NCBI GenBank assembly: GCA_003667245.1 | Contig: RCNN01000137.1 | Span: 1 to 64,000 of the forward strand | Length of the DNA: 64,000 bases | Direction: 5' to 3' | Origin: Heterostelium multicystogenum | Taxonomy: Eukaryota > Evosea > Eumycetozoa > Acytosteliales > Acytosteliaceae | Shown here: positions 20,818-33,630 of the stretch, piece after piece | How positions within the stretch are numbered: the first letter of the stretch is position 1 | How the letters are laid out: each line of letters begins with the position of its first letter | Position numbers and translations under genes: made by a program | Notes under the pieces: generated by a model | Seen by the model: the letters and a program-made list of their open reading frames with translations, nothing else | Told to the model about the DNA's origin: nothing | Databases searched by the model: none

Positions 20818-22102
20818 CTATTCATCGTCACTTGGATATTTGTAGCTGCTGATTTCGTGGCTAATTTGACAGTTGGAATAGCCTCTCTTCTTCTTTGTCT
20901 TTTCAGTACGGAAACCCTTTCCACGATATTTGTCCATGTGATTGTTAATCTTCTTACCCCATACATCAGTAAAGATGTTTTGTGCTGTCTTCATATGCTT
21001 ATCCATAACTACATCTCTTCTCTAACTCTTCTAAATGGTGCATTTGGTGTTTGTTGTCTTGGTTTCTTATTATTGTTATTATTATTATTATTGTTGTTGT
21101 TGTTATATGAGTTGTTTGATTCTACTTCCATCTTATCTTCTTTATCTTCTTTTTCCTCTTCAACTTGCTTTTCTACTTTCTTTGTTGGCTTTTCTTCTTT
21201 TTCTGACTCTGAGGATGATGAATCACTCTTTTTCTTTTCGTCTTCGGATTCTGATGATGAATCGCTCTTTTTCTTCTCGTCTTCTGATTCTGATGATGAT
21301 GATGAATCTGACTCGGAAGATGATGAATCACTCTTTTTCTTCTCGTCTTCGGATTCTGATGATGATGAATCACTCTTTTTCTTTTTCATCCTCTGATTCG
21401 GAATCTGAGGAAGAAGATGATGATGATGATGAGGATGAGTCGGAATCTGACTCTGATGATGAATCACTCTTCTTCTTTTCATCTTCAGAGTCGGAAGAAT
21501 CGGAATCAGATGAGTCTGAACTATCGCTCTTGGTTTCTTTCTTGGCAGCTGCTTCAGTTGCAACCTCTGATTTTTCATCTGACTCGGCATCGGATGACTT
21601 CTTCTCATCTTCACTCTCGCTGCTGCTATCATCTGAATCATCCTTCTTGTCTTCTTCAGACTCAGAGTCAGCATCATCGCTGCTGCTGCTCTCTGAATCT
21701 GAATCACTGCTACTATCTGAATCGGAATCCTCAGACTCCTTTTTCTCTTCCTTCTCAGACTCAGACTCGCTATCCTTTTGCTCGACCTTTGTTTCTTCTC
21801 TTCTACCTTTTCATCATCATCTTCTTCTCTAACTTTCTCTTATTATTATTTGATTTATTGTTGTTTCTATTTTGGTAATGATCGATTAGTAAGCTGTCTC
21901 AATAGCAGTAGCATCAGCACAGCATCAGCAGCAACAGTATATACATACTCTTGCCAAAACTTGACAAGTTGATCCAAAGTAACATCTTTATTGGCGGTGT
22001 TATCTAATTTGATATTTTGTTTCTTGGCCTCTTCCTTAAGACTGTTTAATGACTTTGAGAAGCCATTTGCTTCAAGTATTGTTGAATTAAAGAGAATTCC
22101 AT
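20818..22102 (-). CDS. nolc1: Nopp140/SRP40 (NOLC1) nucleolar phosphoprotein
   Basis: Homologue of the nucleolar and Cajal-body chaperone of box H/ACA and C/D snoRNPs. The N-terminus (start at 22102) has a LisH-like segment (MEFSLIQQYLK...NGFSKSLNSLKEEAKK). The middle is a long series of Ser/Asp/Glu blocks alternating with Lys (units like SDSSSSESEDEKKK, about 21200-21760), the expected CK2-phosphorylated repeats. The C-terminus carries the diagnostic SRP40 domain: TPNAPFRRVREE, then KYRGKGFRTEKTKKKRG and SSYKYPSDDE, with the stop at 20818. Frameshifts are needed near 22070, 21890, 21800, 21380 and 21010, several of them in repetitive sequence. Many apparent plus-strand frames here are only the complement of the TCATCA-rich repeats. 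Confidence 0.88.
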
Positions 22103-22449
22103 TATTTATTAATTGTTAATTGACTTTTATTTAGAATTATTATTATTAATCAATGCAACCAAGTCAACAAAGTATTACTGAAGGATTTTTGATTCGTTTC
22201 TAAAATTGTTGTTTTATTAAAAATTAAAAACAATTTTCGTTCGTCAAAAAAAAAAAAAATATCAATTTTTTAAATTATTTAAATCAAATCAAAATTTGCT
22301 TAAATTAATTTATTTTGCATTTTTTTAATCAACACTTTTAATGGTGATATTCATGTCCCAAAGCACTCATAACTTGAGACTTATAAGCTTTATATATCAA
22401 ACTAATCATAAGATATAAATAAATACATATATACATACATACATACAAA
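22103..22449. promoter_or_regulatory. divergent promoter region NOLC1 / LYR-motif gene
   Basis: A 347-bp AT-rich spacer between two outward-facing starts, with an A13 homopolymer at about 22247-22259 and a TACATACA tract just before 22450. Confidence 0.5.
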
Positions 22450-22772
22450 ATGACAGCTACAATGTTAAGTAAATATAGATTTCTAATTAAACATCTTCCA
22501 AAATATCCATCAAGAAGTAGAGATAGATTATTGATTTTAGTAAAAGAAGGTAATTATTAATATAGTTGGATAGAATAGAGAGCATGTAAATTATGATAGC
22601 AATATTGTTTCCATTTATTAATCATATTATAAACCAGATTTTAGAGCAAATAGAAACGAAACTAATAAGAAAAGTTGGATTATTGTTGGCTGAAGTTGAT
22701 GCTGGTATTAAGGAGATCAATAGATATAGAAACCTTAACAAGAGTGATCAAAACTGGACATTCCACCTTTAA
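22450..22772 (+). CDS. LYR-motif (Complex1_LYR) protein
   Basis: Exon 1 (22450-22549) encodes MTATMLSKYRFLIKHLPKYP, with the tyrosine-arginine of the LYR tripeptide context (KYRFLIK), then RDRLLILVKE. A GT-AG intron ends at 22637, and exon 2 begins DFRANRNETNKK, the conserved R-x-x-F-R-x-N-x-x-E/D element of the family. One base must be skipped near 22670 to reach LLAEVDAGIKEINRYRNL and the TAA at 22770-22772. LYR proteins are small mitochondrial matrix adaptors, bound to acyl carrier protein, that assist respiratory-complex assembly or Fe-S delivery. Length (about 80-90 aa) and layout are closest to LYRM9-type members, but the subtype is not certain. Confidence 0.8.
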
Positions 22773-25700
22773 ATAGTTAGATCCAGTTGTATCATTATCA
22801 ATATAAACAGAAAAATAGCTATGTCAATGCACAATCAATATGAAGGTATTGTTTATTGTTCGACAGTTTTCACAGTGTGCCAATAATGGCATATCATTCT
22901 CAGCATTCTATTATTATAATATCATGTTGTTGACCAGCATCACAAAAGAAACTATGCCAGATTAAAAGTATTTAATCACCATCGTTTTATCACATCATCA
23001 TTTAAAGATCAATTAGACTTGGCAACATAATTATGTATGCTCTACCCACCTTAGGTAACACCCACCCTTTGAATTAACTTAGCGATTGTCAAAGTACGAT
23101 CGTATTTCGATAGATAGAAATAAATAAATTTCTAAATATTACGTCAGTCCACCATTTGATTCTATAAATGTGTAGACATCCATTTTGGCTTGGAAATGAT
23201 CATTACATGCTTGACACTATTAATTAATTAAATTTCTCTATGTTATTTCTTTTTGTGGTGTGTTGTATTGTATATGATGCTGTTGGCACGCTAATAAGAT
23301 GGTTGCTGGATTGTTGACAACAATCTAAACAAGATGGTACTGACTTTAACCCAGACGAAACAGATCATAATATATATTCAAAGTCAAAGTAAGCAGGTTT
23401 ATGTTATAGAATACATTTTAATTCGATCATCATTGTGATATGGCATGGTCATGTTGTATTTTGACATGTCCAAATTACAATTTCAATTTGATTACAATCA
23501 TGCATCATCAACCTCCTGATCCTAACCATCAAAATCATCAATTTGTAGTCCACCATACATATTTTAATTTATATGATCCATATAAAGTGAAGAATAAGAA
23601 GAACAACAAACAACAACAAACAACAATAATAATAATTAAATTTTAACAACTAAGAAGATTTGTATATTCCAATTAGAGATTTAAGATTGTTGGATTGGAG
23701 CTATTGTTGTTGTTATTATTATTGTTGATCAATAATAATAGATAGAAGATTGATTATTTGTATGATTACACTTTCTTTAAAACATGTTTATAAAATCATA
23801 TTGTTTACTAAATTTCATGGAATCTTTTCTTAGTTTGTTTATTTTTGTGATTGACCGATTGACATTGAATGTCTGATGGATTGGTGGTTGTGGTTATGTG
23901 TTGTGTTGTGTTGTATGAAGTGTTAAATGTGGAAGTGTTGTGTGGTCAGGAAAAGTAGTGGCAACATATGGTTTACCAGAGATTTTAATCAAAGTGGTAT
24001 GTGTGTTTATGTGTGTGAATATTATTGATTTACATTTATGATGATGATGTGTGAATAGAGTCATATGATATCATTTAATCGTTCTTACGAATTACTCAAC
24101 TACTTTTACTCTCTAATATATAATATAACTGAATAATTGGAATTTAAATTGGACTTTTCAAATGATGGAAGTTATTTAATCATGATTATTAATGTTATTT
24201 CTCATCTAAATAATAATATGTTTCAATTGATTTTAATATACCACAATAACAACAATATCTACCACATATACAACACCACTAAAGAGCAGTACTTAATCAA
24301 GTATTTCATTCATTTGTTATGGTATCACTCTGATTGATATGATATCTCAGGCTCATTAACTGTTCTAACAATGACCTTTGTGATGGATCAACCTACTTAT
24401 GTCAAATCGAAAAAAACAGAACTTTCATACAACAAAGATAGATATTCATTTCTTAAAGTCAAGCCAACTATATTTTGGATTGGATAATCACAAATATAAT
24501 TGATTGATTGATTGATTGTGATTGATTGTGATTGATTGATTGATTGATTGAATTTGACTGTAGGTCTGTGGACAATCCTTTTTAATTTATGTTTGGTTGT
24601 TATCATTTATGTTATGAGATGGTATACCTATAAAATAATGATAATTTTATTTAAATTAAATGATGATTTAATTCATTCATTTCTAACTTGCATGTAATTG
24701 TGTTTATTTTGATGTAGATTTAAATGTCGATATGGACTTTTGTGCCACTTATTCATGCATCAATAATATATTATCAATCAATAGAATTTTATTTTTTATA
24801 ACTTTAGTAAACATATATATGTTGGTTTCTTTATTTTTAGTAAAATTCAATTTAAAATATCCAACAACAACAATAATAATACACTTTTATAAAAAGTAAT
24901 AACGTGTAGAGTGAATATTTTAAATATTATATAGTTTATCATTTTAAGTAATTGGATAGCTTCATCCAATACCATCACCAAACCAAATACCAATAATATT
25001 GAAATTGAAAATTAATGTTAGTCAATCAGTCAATCAGTTAATTAGTCAATTAGATATATAATATATATTCCAATTAAAAAAAAGTAATATAAACTATTTA
25101 GTTTGTTTGTTGTTGAGTTAATAGTAAAATTAGCTTATCAATGAGGAAGATTAATTATATCTTGTCGAAATTAATATATATGATCTATCAAAACTCTACC
25201 ACCACCAAAGCTTTCCAAATTATTGTATTTGGTTTTTGTTTGGGAAATAAAACAATTAACAACAACTAATCTTTATAGATATTTTCTACATAGTTTTAAT
25301 TGATATGCTGTCGATTGATGTCATCTAGCACTCAACTCTCTTTACTCACACACCACTTACGAAAGTATACATCATTTTTTTGATGATGATTCCACACACA
25401 GTAGCAAAATCAATCAGCAAAACACCCACACCACTCGATCAACAAACCTGATTCGATCAATATTAAATACCTATCTTTTTAATATTTTCAATATTATTAT
25501 TATTATTCGTTTTTTGATTTGTTACCCTTACTTTTGCATTACTTTACCAACAACATCCCACATTTCAATCAACTAGATCATATTTCATCATTTGATTTGG
25601 CATAGAATTTGGTTTACAAGTACTTTAAATATGTTAAATATCACCTCTTATGATGTCAGACATTAATGAATTCATTACATCAAAATTCAATTTCCCTCCT

Positions 25701-26814
25701 CCATCTTTAATAAATGTAATTAAAAATCAAAAACATATAGAAAGAAACATCCTATATTCTCAATATGCTTGTATGCTTCCATATCATAATATTTGGTTTT
25801 ATTTTTCTTCAACAAGATTTCATTTATCATTTATCTAGAAATAACAAGAGTTAATTTTAGCATCATAACATTATCATTTTTGGTTATAACCAAACTTAGT
25901 CCATAAACCCATTTCCACTTCCCAAACAACTACAACTACAATAACAACATAATATTAATAATAATATTAATAATAATAATATGGTAATTAATTAATTCAT
26001 ATAAAATGTTGTTGTTGTTTTTGTTCAGTTCTAGTTGTCATTTTTATTTCCAGATATAAATTAATTTAAATACCAACACCACAAATTCATTTTTGTTTGA
26101 AATGACAAAGCTTACCAACACTGTGTAACATGCCAGTTAGAAAACTTGGTTTTATCTCTAAGGAATTATCTTTTGGTGTTGTCACTTTATTTATTAGCTT
26201 AGTAACTTACTTTAAAAACAAAGGATCTTATTACAAAAGTTTTTAAAATCATCCATTGTAGTTGTTTAGAAGTTGATGCCATAACATTCAAGTAATGTTG
26301 CATCTTGTTAACGATCCTATAAAGTCCATTTCATCTTTGAATGCTTTTTCCTTATTCATTCATGACTTAAAAGTTGCTAAGGAACAATGCAATATTTTGT
26401 AAAACTTTATCTGATACTATTAAATGCAGTAGGAATCAAAAAACAGTTAAGAAACTGAAAAACTAACCAATTTCGATCAAACTGAACACTTCAGTTGATA
26501 ATTTATATCTTAAAACTTTATTTCCCCAATTGTCACTAGTGTATATTTCTGAATTTCCATTCTACAAATTATATATAAAATACCGTTTATCATTACCATC
26601 AGTTTACTAATTCATTTTCCATTTTCAAATAGACACTTCAAAAACAATAACAATCAAAATATAATAACCATTTGTTGCTTTAATAGTTTCTTAGACTTTA
26701 TCATCTATTGGCTGCCTATAGGAAACTCCAAGAAAAACCAAACTAAAAATCATATTAATACAATTTCCTCTAATCCAATTCCTTCAGTTTGCAAAGTATT
26801 CATTACTCAAGGAA
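22773..26814. other. 4-kb gene-poor region upstream of Zn2Cys6 factor
   Basis: No convincing gene. It holds TG-rich stretches (23860-24060), a GATT/GATTGTGATT tandem tract at about 24498-24552, many AATAAT microsatellites and poly-Asn-like frames without Met context. Short frames at 23440-23646 and 25650-25838 have no recognisable features. The length is unusual for this compact window, and part of it may be long 5' regulatory DNA or untranslated exon of the transcription-factor gene. Confidence 0.5.
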
Positions 26815-28343
26815 ATGATTAAAAGAGTCAGACGTGCTTGTCTAAATTGTAGAAATTCAAAGGTTGCTTGTGATCAGCAACGTCCTTGCACAAGATGTGT
26901 TAAACAAGAGATTGGCCACACTTGCTATGATTTGCCAAGAAAGAAAAGAGAAAAGAAAATTAACAACCACCTAATGGAGCTTCATCTATACTTGCCAACA
27001 ACTCACCTGCAGAGTGAAGTGGGGTGGTAGTTTCATTTCAATTAAAATCATATTCCGGTAATACTCCTATCTCTAGTCCTAATATCGGTGGTATGTCATT
27101 GAATGGCAGTAATAGTTTTCCTGTTCTATCAAACAACACAAGCTTCTGTTTCTCCAACAAAAATACTGATATCAAGTCAAGTTCCTACCAATAGTTTTAG
27201 TACATCGCCTCATTCGGACATAGCCACTCCGCCCAACCATGGATTCCGATTATATAGCTCTCCAAACAAACAATACCCAGAGGATGCGACTACCATGGTC
27301 CCATGTTCCCAGCCAATTGATTTTATTAATAGTCCTACCAACTCCAACAACTATAATAGTAATACCAGTAACATTAACGGCAAACAATCCTATCATTTTT
27401 CTCCTATCTTTCCATTCAATGATAATAATAGTAATAATAATACCACTACAACCTCCAATTGTAACAACAATATGTATATAGTCCCATGTATCAACAACAG
27501 TAGCAAAACCAATCCCAATAGTACCAACAATAAGACATCTCAAATCTACACTTCTTCTCCACCACTTCAACAAGCATCAATTCCACTCTCATTAATGAAT
27601 CAGGATAATTCAACTTCTGCTTTCTTAAAGAAAAACAATACTATTGTAGGTTCAAAAATGGATGATAAAAGTATTCATTACTCAACTACTCAACAACAAC
27701 AACAACAACAATTATTTCTATATCAACAAGATCAGCTGTCATCTCCAATTCATTCCAATACAAACAGTCCAAAACAAATGTCGCCAACTCTTACCAACCC
27801 ATTGAAGCGAAGTTTTCCGGTATCCAAAACAATTTACTCAATATCAAAAGAAAGAATATGTCAAACAGTGAGCCTAATATTCACTACTCGAAGACAGCCT
27901 TTTATACTCACGCACAGAGTGGCAATAGTAGCAGCAGCACCCCAAGCGCCGGAAGTATGTACAGTAGCTATGACAACCTAGACAAACAAAGGCTTGGATG
28001 TGATGAGCTTTCTTCTATTCAGTCTCCCAAAGATACCAATCGGATAAACTACAGTAATAGCAGTAGTTCCACTGGAAGTCCTTCCAACAGCTCGGGTCTC
28101 ATGAAAAATTTTGAAGATTACCAGGTGGTTCCAGTTCTTACATCAAATCTAGCTCCCTCTGATCCAAATTTCCCTTTCTATTCTTCCTATCAAAAGAATA
28201 GCTCCAATATTGGTTCTCCAACAGTTGTTCTAACACATAATGGTGTTCAATATTGTGTTGATTCAAACTCATATGAACTCCAACAAGTACAACAACAACA
28301 ACATCAGCAACATAATTCTCAGCAACATAATTATTATAAATAT

Positions 28344-28378
<35 letters not shown>

Positions 28379-28631
28379 ACAGCAACAGCAGCAACAAAAT
28401 AGTTTTATTGCAAATGGACAGCATCAACAACAAATTGGTTATTCAAATCCACAAGTCGAAGATTATTTACTTCAACATTCACAACAAAATAACCTTTATG
28501 TTCCAAATAATATTAATATTTTACAGTCACAACAACTTGATCAACCACATACTTATTCACAGCCATCACAGAGTCCTTATAACTATTTTGGTCAATCTAT
28601 AAGTAATTCTAACGAATATTCTTATATATAA
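26815..28631 (+). CDS. Zn2Cys6 (fungal-type binuclear cluster) transcription factor
   Basis: The N-terminus carries a complete zinc cluster at residues 8-36: six cysteines spaced C-x2-C-x6-C-x5-C-x2-C-x8-C (RACLNCRNSKVACDQQRPC, then TRCVKQEIGHTC), followed by a basic linker RKKREKK as in Gal4-type DNA-binding domains. The remaining 550 or so residues are low-complexity Asn, Ser, Thr and Pro with Gln tracts, including a CAA/CAG-encoded poly-Gln run near 28340-28396, and no ligand-binding middle domain. Shifts are needed near 27000, 27110 and 27870. It is presumably a nuclear DNA-binding regulator; the targets are unknown. A long gene-free upstream region fits a regulated gene. Confidence 0.85.
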
Positions 28632-28815
28632 ATAAATTTTATCATTCCATCACAAATACAAAAAAAAAAAAAAGCTTTTCACTTCTTAAAATTTAAAAAA
28701 TATTTCTAAAATCATTACTTCTCCGTGTCTTTTTTTTTAAAATAAGGATTTTTAAACATAAAAGTTCAATTCATTAAATTTATAATATAATATGAAAAGT
28801 CAATTTCAACAAAAA

Positions 28816-28885
28816 GCGTTGTTGGTCTAGTGGCAGAATTCTTGCCTACCAAGCAGGAGACCCGGTTCGATTCCCGGACAACGCA
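28816..28885 (+). tRNA. tRNA-Gly(ACC), defective T stem
   Basis: A 70-nt sequence nearly identical to the tRNA-Gly(UCC) at 61691-61761. The acceptor GCGTTGT pairs with ACAACGC, and the anticodon loop CTACCAA gives anticodon ACC. The T arm reads CCCGG-TTCGATT-CCCGG, which cannot pair fully; the sister gene has one more G and pairs perfectly. It is either a mutated copy or a missed G in a GGG run. A TTTTT terminator follows at 28886. Confidence 0.85.
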
Positions 28886-29321
28886 TTTTTCTATTTATTA
28901 AAATTAGAACGCATGCGGTAACTAGAGTAGCCAAGATGTAACCAGTGGTTTTACCTACTATGCCAAAAGGGAGATATCTGCTTATTCTTCTGATCCCGTA
29001 TGCATCATTCAGAAAAACTTTCTTACAAAAGATGCAATTACATTTCGTTTTAAATAGTAGCATAATCTCTGTTTATGGCTAGCTTCCAAAGGCACTGCTA
29101 AATCAGCCACCACAGTTGCTGTCAATGAGTTCAAAAAAAGACTGGAACATGTTCACCATCTCTGGTTGCGATATCCCCAATCTGGTGCTCAATATTTCAT
29201 TTGGATATGAATACAAAACACAAAATCAACAAAAAACCTGGAAAATAGGAAAAGAAAAAAAACAACTAATATATCAGTATCATCCAAATTTTTAAAAATC
29301 ATTGTTTATTTTTATCATATT
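28886..29321. other. spacer between tRNA-Gly and ComC-like gene
   Basis: Contains the CGCATGCGG motif and a G+C-richer patch at about 28905-29215 with short open frames on both strands (for example SATTVAVNEFKKRLEHVHHL on plus) but no recognisable gene. It could be a relic of a mobile or coding sequence beside the tRNA. Confidence 0.4.
28910..28918 (+). promoter_or_regulatory. CGCATGCGG motif downstream of tRNA-Gly(ACC)
   Basis: Eight-base palindrome CGCATGCG plus G, 24 nt after the tRNA 3' end, beyond the terminator. The same palindrome lies 17 nt beyond the other tRNA-Gly, and a one-base variant lies 20 nt beyond tRNA-Ser. Confidence 0.5.
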
Positions 29322-32300
29322 TTAATTCAATGCTTCTATTTTCTTTGTTGATTTTTCTTTTTTAATGTAAACAATAGTTGCAGTTACAATAACTGTTACT
29401 GCAACAAAGCATCCAGCCACAATAATTCCAATTTTCGCACTATTGGACAGTCCAGTAGATTTAGATTTGCATGCATTGGCATTTTGGTTATCACTGTCCA
29501 ATAACACTGAGAAGTCTGGATCAATGATAACGGATTGACTATAGAATGGAATACCCATACCAACAAAGGTGCTTAAAGTTTGATTGTTTTGTGGAAACTC
29601 CAATGAAGATCCATCCAAAACAGAATTGGATACTTTTGTGATACGACCGTCAATAACTCCAGTTGAAAGGAAACGACCATATAAACTTTTATCTCCAATT
29701 CTTAGTTTTATCCATTGAAGAGCATTTGAGTCATCACTTGAATAACCATATTCATTCATTGAGCAAGACTCTGAGTCTGAAGAAGCCGCTGTTGCAGACA
29801 TGACCAATTCCAGAGTATTCAAAATATTGGAAAAGGTATAGGGTGACAGTGAAATTGAATATTTAATGGAGAATGGAGCCATAGTAAGATTTTGTCCAGC
29901 AAATGTTATGTTGGTTTCCTCTTGGAAGAATTGAAGGAATACTCTCACAACTGTTGTTTGATTACCACCAATTGGTGTACTATATTGATACTGAATGACA
30001 TCAATATCCGAAAGATTGGTGAATGTCCATCTTATGAATTGGTATTCTTTAAGGATGGTTTGGTCAAAACTCTTCTCTCTAAGTGAAGTAATGGCTATTG
30101 CACTTGAAAAGATTCCAGCTGGATCATTGATGGTACTGTTGGTGGTTGGTGTATCTGATGGGTCGAACGGATTTGGAATGATGATCGACTTCGAGTTACA
30201 AGACTCACCATACCAAGGTAGTCTACATACACATCCATTGGGAGTACATTCACCGTTATCAAAGCATTTAGGAGTTCCTGGGCAAGGATACACAGGAGTA
30301 GGAGAAGGAGTAGGAGTAGGGCGTGGATATGGTTGGGGGTTATAAGGTGAAATAGTTAAGACATTCGATGGAACTCCATTGTAATAATCTATAACAGTAA
30401 TATTCTTATTGAATGGCTTAAGTCGAAGTTTAACTACTACACTAGTTGCAAACTCTGGGACTACAGTCTCATAACCCATTCCATAGTTTACTTTCCATTC
30501 TGATGTTGTTAAATTGCCCATTTTGTATCCCCTGATAATAGCGATTCCTCCGGAAGATGGCACATTACTACATGATACAAGATATGGTTGTACAAGATTG
30601 TATGTGGTGTTTACATAATACGGGAAACCAAGCGACTTTAAGTCCACAGAACTGAAACCATTTACATTTTTATAGTTGTCTGTAATACCATAGATATTGA
30701 CCAATATTTTTCCAAATATTATACCAAATCCGAACGGAAGTTGTTCATCTATTTTAAAAATCGAATTCTCACCATTCTTTCCAACATATTTGGATCTAAG
30801 TTGATGATAATACATTGAGCCAGATACTAAGTATAGCACAGGAGAATTGACAGGATTTAATGAGATTCCAGATCCACCGTCTTGATCTCTTACAACAATT
30901 GTTGCTTGGAATCTTCTTGATAGATCTCCTACATCAATTTGATTCGTGAAATTTAATGATACCAATTCTGGATTTTTAGTATCTCTTGGAGCTTAAAAAT
31001 AGTAATTAGTACCGAATTTCATTCAACTTTGCTATTAATATTTACTTTGACATTCGACATTGATTTTTAATAATGACTCTCTAGGTGTACCATTTATATA
31101 AATAAATGGAGAAGTAGATGGAGTATAGTCCTTAAAGAATGAAGTTGCTTTGTTATCGTTGTAATCATACAAGATTAAATCCAAAGTATATTCATCGGAT
31201 CTACATTGAGAATTAATTTGAAAAGCAATTCTATATGTTCCTGAGAACTCATTACCATCTATTGCATCAAATACTGTAAATGATATATTCATAGGAGACT
31301 TATCATACTTTGATGTGATTACAGCCAAACCTCTATGAAAACCACTTGGTCTATCCATAATAACAATGGTCCATCCAACTGTAACATTGTTATTTTCTAC
31401 TTTTACATTACTTTCAAATGGTGTAATTTCTATTACAATTGGTCCAAATTCATCAGCATCTAAATTAAAATTGAAGTTAGTTTTCATAACTATTGTATTA
31501 AATAACCAACCTACATGAACTTGAAACATTTAAATAAGCCTCGGAACCAACAATTGAAGAAATAAATCCATCTTCAAGCAACTTTATGCCAAATAGATAG
31601 TAGGGAAGTCTTCTAGTGAATAGATATGATTTGATGGTGATAGGAATTTTGTACATCTTCAGTGTGCTATCATAATAACCTGAAAAGATTAAAGATTCAT
31701 CTATTATATCCACTGGTGTAATTGGAGTTGGGAAATAAATTTGAGGATTTCCATTTACATCGATATTGGAAATATTGAAGTGCAATTCAGTATAGCCATT
31801 TCCATTAGATACATCTATATTGTTAGGAACAAATTTGAAATAGGTTATATCTTCGGCAGAGAAATTTACTATAAAGTACAAGGTTAGAGAAATATATAAA
31901 GATACTTGTTTAAACATATGCGCTACATACATGTAAATCCAGGAGGAACAAGAGGAAGTACTTCTAAATTGGTATTTATCATTTTTACATCGTAATTAAA
32001 TTGTGCAAGATCACCTATTGCGTTTGTACTAGAGAAGTATGGTTGAGAAAGGACTTGACTTGTTGGCAATAAATATGAGAATTCACATTCAAATACAGAG
32101 GTATTACTGTTTGTTTCTATCATGTTCACAAATGTCATGTCTTTGTTGTAGAGATTCCATATATTGAAAAGTCCTTTGTTCTGGATTTTTAAGCGTAATA
32201 CAAAAGAATATGATGAAAATATCTTGAATTCAACTTCAATAATTTTCTCTTGATCTGGTACTGGTGTTACTGGTGTTGGTGAATCTATGGATACTCCACC

Positions 32301-33630
32301 ACCTAGATTTTCATAAGAAACCAAGAACACATATTGCTGTGTATACTTGGAGCCAATAACTGAATAACTGTATTTGTATCCACCATTTATATTGTCAGTG
32401 ATGTAACCCATTGGGAAGTCCATCTGAATTGATTTTCTGAAGAAAAACTGGTGTACATCAGAGATGTTGTATGTGATCTGTGAGATTAATTCACCAACTT
32501 CTGAATCCAAGAATGATGTTGCTTTGATATTAAAAGGTGGCGAAATCTTCAAATCAAATGTAAAGTTGGTAATCAATGTGGAGCTCAAATCATTACAATA
32601 AAGACTGTATGTGCCAATTTGGTCCGTAAGAGGTGGATCAACAGTAAAGTACATATTATACATTCCATTGTCATTGCTACCAAGTAAAGGAATGAACTGA
32701 GAAACTGGTGGAATATTCGAATATATCATCAATCTTGAATTAACTTCAATAGAACTAACTATAGAATTAATGGATCGGCTCCAAAATACACCATTTTGCA
32801 TCCTTGTATTATTCTTTGGGAAAGGGTATATATCTAGAATATTCGTTGTTCTAACAACTTTAGATAGAATATCAATAAATATTAATTTGACATAATTAAG
32901 ACAATAGTTTGTTTATCTTACAATTTTCTGGGTATGGGAATGAAATATTAAAAGTAGTTTTCAAGTTGGTATTCGATGCACCGTAAATTCCTATTGTTAT
33001 TGATATTCCATCAGTAGATCGATAATTTCTATTGGGAGAGATTTCAATTCTATAGTAATTAGTTGAATATTGAACCAACTCTACAGCTTGGAAAGCACTG
33101 TTTGGATTGTTTAACAAAGTATATTTGACATAGGGTTGAGGACTTCTAATCCTTAGGAACAAACGTCCTGGATATTTCGAACCAAAATCATTTCTCCAGA
33201 AGAATGGGGAGACAGAGTCAATAGTAGGAGCCTGAGACACTGTATTACAGGTATAGTTATCAAGAAATACAGTGAACAGATTGTTGGAATTGTCGGTAAA
33301 ATTTAGGTAGATCGGAAAGGTGCCAGATGGGATTGAACCAAATTCAAGCTGTACTGACTGGATTGGCATATCCACCATAAACACCTTGACAGAAAGAATT
33401 AATGGTTTAGATTGGGTCTTAAAGAAATTAATAGGAACACTGTGATTTAATTTCACATTGTAATTAACATTTCTGCAAGCAATGTCTGAGACATATTGGG
33501 GTCCAATCAATACAAATTTCTCAACACTTAATCCATTTACATTTATAAAGCCTAGGGATAATAATACTAATATGAATAGAATATATTTATTATAGAGATA
33601 AAAACTAATAATATTTATTGTTGTATACAT
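29322..33630 (-). CDS. ComC-like type I membrane protein with EGF-like module
   Basis: Five exons (32922-33630, 31931-32857, 31515-31868, 31046-31459, 29322-30991) sum to 4074 nt, giving 1357 aa with no break. An N-terminal hydrophobic signal (YILFILVLLSLGFINVNG) is followed by about 900 residues of beta-rich, Asn-glycosylation-rich extracellular repeats, a Pro/Thr hinge (PYPRPTPTPSPTPVYPC), a six-Cys EGF-like module (CPGTPKCFDNGECTPNGC, then VCRLPWYGESC), a further beta domain with paired Cys, a single membrane helix (IGIIVAGCFVAVTVIVTATI) and a short Lys-rich tail. This is the layout of the dictyostelid ComC/EGF surface-protein family involved in cell signalling or adhesion; the family call rests on architecture. 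All introns have matching phase. An alternative upstream Met at 33726 would bury the signal, so 33630 is preferred. Confidence 0.85.

Noticed and set aside
21190..21760. Regular TCATCATC/TCTTCGTCTTC repeats resembling a repeat array
   Set aside because: Spacing is codon-based and encodes the SRP40 acidic repeats; there are no unique spacers, so it is not a CRISPR-like array.
21035..21878. Long plus-strand ORFs rich in Ser, Asp, Phe and Leu
   Set aside because: They are the complement of the Ser/Asp/Glu repeats of the Nopp140 gene on the minus strand.
24498..24552. GATT tandem array considered as telomere-like or an origin
   Set aside because: Short tetranucleotide microsatellite; similar CAATCAAT runs recur at 17.35, 47.4 and 56.0 kb.
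29995..30345. 116-aa plus-strand ORF
   Set aside because: Antisense to the EGF and Pro-rich hinge of the ComC-like gene.
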